Origin: Lentisphaerota bacterium
GTDB lineage: Bacteria; Verrucomicrobiota; Kiritimatiellia; UBA8416; JAFGTH01
Direction: 5' to 3'
DNA: 8,638 nucleotides
NCBI GenBank assembly: GCA_016934225.1
Contig: JAFGTH010000042.1
Location: forward strand, 1-8,638
Below, one piece after another: positions 5,898 to 8,638 of the stretch. A model generated the notes under the pieces. The model had not been told where the DNA came from and searched no databases. It saw only the letters and a program-made list of their open reading frames with translations. The number at the start of each line of letters is the position of its first letter. Positions within the stretch are counted from its first letter, which is position 1. The translations under genes were made by a program, and so were the position numbers.

Positions 5898-8274
5898 CGG
5901 TTGGTTCCTCCTCCATGGTCTCTTCGTATACCGGATTCTCTGGAATTATGCCGTCTAAATCAATAAGGATTTCGCGAGGATCAGACCCGCGAGGTGGTCC
6001 TATTATGCCACGTTCCTCTAATATGTCCATAATTCGCGCTGCGCGTGTATATCCTATTCTTAATCGCCTTTGCAAAGATGATGTGGAGGCACGCCTTGTT
6101 TCGCGAATAATTTCTATGCATTGATTCAACAGTTCGTCGTCCTCTCCATTATCTATAGAGCTGGCGGGTTTTTCGAGTTTTTCTTTTATTTCCAGTTCAA
6201 AGCAAGGACCGGTTTGGTTCTTTATAAAAGCCACAATATCCTGGATTTCCTTATCGCTCGCCATAGCGCCTTGCGCTCTCACAAGTTTGCTTGCGCCCGG
6301 CGGCAGAAACAGCATATCGCCTCTGCCCAACAGTTTCTCCGCGCCGCTGGCGTCAAGTATTGTTCTGCTGTCCACTTTCTGGGCTACCTGGAATGCCAGA
6401 CGGGCCGGGAAATTCGCTTTTATTGTGCCGGTAATAACGTTCACCGACGGACGTTGTGTCGAAAGGATCATATGAATGCCTACAGCTCTGGATAATTGGG
6501 CAAGCCGTGCGACGCTGTTTTCGATCTCCGCCTGATCCACCAGCATCAGATCGGCCAGTTCGTCAATGATAATGACAATATATGGCAATGAAACCGGTTC
6601 ATCCGTGCGGGGCTTTTCCTGCAAGTCGTTTCCAAACAAATCCGCCTGTTTGATTGTTTCCCTGTTGTTGTACCCTTCTATATTTCTGACACCGACTTTG
6701 GCAAACAGTTTGTATCGTTTTTCCATTTCATTTATAGCCCATCGCAAGCCAAGCGCAACTTTTTTCGCATCGGTTATGACGGGAACCACGAGGTGAGGCA
6801 AATTCTGGTACGCCGAGAATTCCACGATTTTCGGGTCAACGAGCATCAAGCGGAGTTGATCAGGTCTTCGCGACATCAGAAGACCTGCCAGAATCGAGTT
6901 CATACATACTGTCTTGCCGGCGCCGGTTGCTCCCGCGATGAGAAGGTGCGGCATATCGGCCAGATCCGCAACCAAGTCGTTTCCGCCTACGTCCTGGCCA
7001 AGCGCCAAGGGCACATGCAAATTCGTTGAGGCCCACTTTTCGCTTTCGAGTACGGTGCGCAGAAATACCATTTTAGCCGTTGTATTCGGCACTTCGATGC
7101 CTACCACGCCCTTGCCAGGCACCGGCGCTTGGACGCGCACACTCGTGGCCTTCAATGCCAGCGCCAGATTATTGCTCAGTCCGCTGATTTTCTCGACTCG
7201 CACACCCGGCGCCGGCAGAAGTTCATACCGGGTAACAACCGGCCCTTTCTGCACATTCGCAACTTCTGTTTCCACACCAAATTCCGCCAATGTTTCCACT
7301 AAGATTGAAGAAGTGGTTTTTGTATCGGTCTCAATTCCTTTTGTATCCGAAGGCACGTGGCTCAAAAGGTCAAGAGGCGGCAACTGGTAGTTGCCCCAGG
7401 CCCCGGCATCGGCATCCACGCTGGAAACTGATTCTTTTGCAACTGATTCAGGTTTGTGTTTAGTCTCGTCTCTTCGTAATTTTGCAGGTTTCGTCTTTTC
7501 GATCCGGGGCTCTTCGATTTTCAGTGTTTCTTCCGCGACCGGTCCAGCTTCGACTTGTTCCATAGCAGGTTTGATATCCGTAGTTCGTCGTTCTTTATCA
7601 ACCACACGTTCCAATCGTTTGCGCCTTTTTTCCAGCCGCCGCTGTTCCAGCAGAATTCGCCGTTTCTCGTCCAGGCGCCCCATAATCGTATCGCGTAACC
7701 ATAAAACCGTGTACATCGTCCCTGCAACAACAGCGTGATACGCTTTTGCGATATTACTCGGGCCGATGAGAAACACTATTGACGCCGTCAGCACGGACCC
7801 GACGACTATTCCGGCGCCCACCGAACTTAACCATCGCACCAAAAATTCCTGCATGAAGATGTGACCGAAAATACCGCCTGCGTCCACAATGTTTAATCGC
7901 CGGCATATACCGACCCACCAGGGATCATACAGTTCCATCATAGCCGATGTAGTCAACGCCAGAACAATTGCCGCCACAATGCGCGGCCATGTTTTCGTTT
8001 CAACGTCAAGAATTAATATAATTCCAACAGCGCAAACCAAGACCGGAACAATATATGTTCCCGCTCCGATCAACATAAACATTGCGAAAGACAACCACGC
8101 GCCAATAGGCCCAATCATGTTGTTTGGAGGACTATTTGGCGCTGCCTGAAGCAGGCTTATATCTTTCCAATCATATGAGAACACACTAAGCCCGATAAAG
8201 AGGCACAACGGCATCAAGAGAAATCCCCATACGCGTCTCCAGCTCATACTTTCCATATTATCGCGCACCGCCAC
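5884..8274 (-). CDS. ftsK: DNA translocase FtsK/SpoIIIE family
   Basis: This 796-residue septal motor pumps chromosomal DNA at division and helps resolve dimers at dif. Residues 1-175 hold the 4-TM anchor, with hydrophobic spans near 16-34, 55-90 (probably two), 98-114 and 150-171. A basic, probably coiled linker covers 195-280 (LLEQRRLEKRRKRLERV and more). The alpha/beta motor starts near 298 (PPLDLLSHVP). Walker A is GATGAGKT at 448-455, followed by LMLVDPKIVEFSAY. Walker B is VIIIDELADLML at about 567-578, followed by ILSTQRPSVNVITG. The winged-helix gamma domain, which reads KOPS in known members, spans about 711-768 (RRASTSSLQRRLRIGYTRAARIMDILEERG). The linker is short compared with E. 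coli FtsK and nearer to SpoIIIE length. The start is GTG 8274 because a GAGG site stands six bases upstream; GTG 8268 and ATG 8256 are alternatives. It overlaps the next gene. Confidence 0.96.
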   Translation of the reverse strand: MAVRDNMESMSWRRVWGFLLMPLCLFIGLSVFSYDWKDISLLQAAPNSPPNNMIGPIGAWLSFAMFMLIGAGTYIVPVLVCAVGIILILDVETKTWPRIVAAIVLALTTSAMMELYDPWWVGICRRLNIVDAGGIFGHIFMQEFLVRWLSSVGAGIVVGSVLTASIVFLIGPSNIAKAYHAVVAGTMYTVLWLRDTIMGRLDEKRRILLEQRRLEKRRKRLERVVDKERRTTDIKPAMEQVEAGPVAEETLKIEEPRIEKTKPAKLRRDETKHKPESVAKESVSSVDADAGAWGNYQLPPLDLLSHVPSDTKGIETDTKTTSSILVETLAEFGVETEVANVQKGPVVTRYELLPAPGVRVEKISGLSNNLALALKATSVRVQAPVPGKGVVGIEVPNTTAKMVFLRTVLESEKWASTNLHVPLALGQDVGGNDLVADLADMPHLLIAGATGAGKTVCMNSILAGLLMSRRPDQLRLMLVDPKIVEFSAYQNLPHLVVPVITDAKKVALGLRWAINEMEKRYKLFAKVGVRNIEGYNNRETIKQADLFGNDLQEKPRTDEPVSLPYIVIIIDELADLMLVDQAEIENSVARLAQLSRAVGIHMILSTQRPSVNVITGTIKANFPARLAFQVAQKVDSRTILDASGAEKLLGRGDMLFLPPGASKLVRAQGAMASDKEIQDIVAFIKNQTGPCFELEIKEKLEKPASSIDNGEDDELLNQCIEIIRETRRASTSSLQRRLRIGYTRAARIMDILEERGIIGPPRGSDPREILIDLDGIIPENPVYEETMEEEPTDGSW
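5907..5914 (-). promoter_or_regulatory. Strong ribosome binding site of the rodZ-like gene inside ftsK
   Basis: GGAGGAGG lies nine bases before ATG 5897 and inside the last codons of ftsK, where it encodes the Glu-rich end (MEEEP). It fixes the start of the downstream gene. Confidence 0.75.
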
Positions 8275-8280
8275 GTTCAG

Positions 8281-8284
8281 CCTC
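8281..8284 (-). promoter_or_regulatory. Ribosome binding site that selects the GTG start of ftsK
   Basis: GAGG lies six bases before GTG 8274. The in-frame ATG at 8256 has no comparable site, so the GTG is preferred. Confidence 0.6.
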
Positions 8285-8291
8285 GTATTAG

Positions 8292-8311
8292 TTCGTGGTT
8301 TATACCACGAA
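8292..8311. repeat. Perfect 8-bp inverted repeat ahead of ftsK
   Basis: The arms TTCGTGGT and ACCACGAA are perfect complements around a 4-nt A/T centre, so the element reads the same in form on both strands. It sits in the 57-nt gap between the YbbR-like stop and the ftsK start, seven bases upstream of the ftsK ribosome site. No T-run follows on the minus strand, so it is not a classical terminator for the operon. It could be an mRNA hairpin near the ribosome site or a repressor operator. TATAAA within it (minus strand, 8304-8299) resembles a -10 box but lacks a good -35. Confidence 0.6.
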
Positions 8312-8331
8312 ATTTCTTGTTTCTTCGCCTT

Positions 8332-8638
8332 CTATCGTTTTCCGCCAAAAATAACCTTTACTGTCCGTGGCTCCACAATAGTAGTTACTGCGGTACCACT
8401 TGAAAGATGAACGAATAAAGGCAACTCATAAGCGGCCGGGGTATTCAATTTCGAGCAATCAACAAACACTTTTATTGAATCAACAGTGATATTCGCCAGC
8501 GCTTCTGCCCGACCGGATAAAGCAACTTCCGCCACTGCCGGATCAAATTGAATGTCCATAGCCAGGCCAGGCGGCGCAAAGGCCAGAACGGGAATGTCTA
8601 ATCGTTTGGTTTCCGTCTTGGTCACAATGCGAATTTTG
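8332..8638 (-). CDS. YbbR/CdaR-like domain protein, C-terminal fragment
   Basis: The frame is open from the right edge to TAG at 8332-8334, so only about the last 101 residues are present. A GTG at 8625 is in frame, but the reading continues upstream as KIRI, so it is not taken as the start. The pattern fits a YbbR repeat: DIPVLAFAPPGLAM, VAEVALSGRAEALANITVDSIKVFVDCSKL, a YELPLFVHL strand and VEPRTVKVIF. In other bacteria YbbR proteins (CdaR) are membrane-anchored partners of the diadenylate cyclase CdaA, which makes c-di-AMP. The anchor and any cyclase gene would lie beyond the window. Identification rests on a partial and divergent domain. Confidence 0.6.
   Translation of the reverse strand, partial: KIRIVTKTETKRLDIPVLAFAPPGLAMDIQFDPAVAEVALSGRAEALANITVDSIKVFVDCSKLNTPAAYELPLFVHLSSGTAVTTIVEPRTVKVIFGGKR

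Noticed and set aside
6914..7738. Two plus-strand frames of 158 and 115 codons in tandem
   Set aside because: They are antisense to the conserved ftsK linker and motor. The serine- and arginine-rich products are typical of reversed coding sequence.
8292..8311. The ftsK-upstream dyad as an intrinsic terminator of the YbbR-like gene
   Set aside because: The minus strand after the stem reads CTAATACGAGG with no T-run, so it does not fit a terminator.
1..8638. CRISPR array, tRNA, rRNA, transposase or phage genes
   Set aside because: No spaced direct repeats, cloverleaf, rRNA-like stretch or transposase/integrase motif was found on reading both strands.

Overview
All genes that can be supported lie on the minus strand, so the window reads from right to left. 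The mix is characteristic of a free-living Gram-negative-type bacterium. It has housekeeping division and shape genes, a conserved CxxC protein with an unusual domain layout, and a secreted right-handed beta-helix protein with a DUF1565-like module. That combination resembles the PVC group (Kiritimatiellota, Lentisphaerota, Verrucomicrobiota) or a neighbouring lineage. The assignment is inferred from gene style, not from a marker gene.

Layout, right to left. A YbbR/CdaR-like gene enters from the right edge (3' end only, stop at 8332). After a 57-nt gap holding a perfect 8-bp dyad comes ftsK (8274-5884, GTG start), a DNA translocase with a 4-TM anchor, Walker motor and gamma domain. The rodZ-like gene (5897-5094) overlaps ftsK by 14 nt. 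It encodes a cytoplasmic HTH and one membrane segment with almost no periplasmic part. The gap between rodZ and rimO holds a 53-codon ORF (5070-4909) of unknown function. Next come rimO (about 4877-3534), a CxxC...CxxC protein of unknown function (3512-2907) and an N-acyl-D-amino-acid deacylase (2892-1333). Gaps after rimO are 21 and 14 nt. The run looks like one operon and ends in a plausible intrinsic terminator at 1251-1282.

A separate sigma70-like promoter (1216-1245) then drives a secreted beta-helix protein whose first 380 residues occupy 1140-1. Its gene runs off the left edge.

Functionally, the operon pairs chromosome segregation at division (FtsK), envelope and shape control (RodZ-like, YbbR/CdaR-like) and ribosome maturation (RimO, methylthiolation of S12). 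It may also include processing of D-amino-acid derivatives by the deacylase. No tRNA, rRNA, CRISPR array, insertion sequence or phage gene was seen. I found no clearly new multi-gene system. The least explained items are the 53-codon ORF, the ambiguous rimO start beside it, the dyad ahead of ftsK, the CxxC protein and the cysteine ladder in the beta-helix protein.
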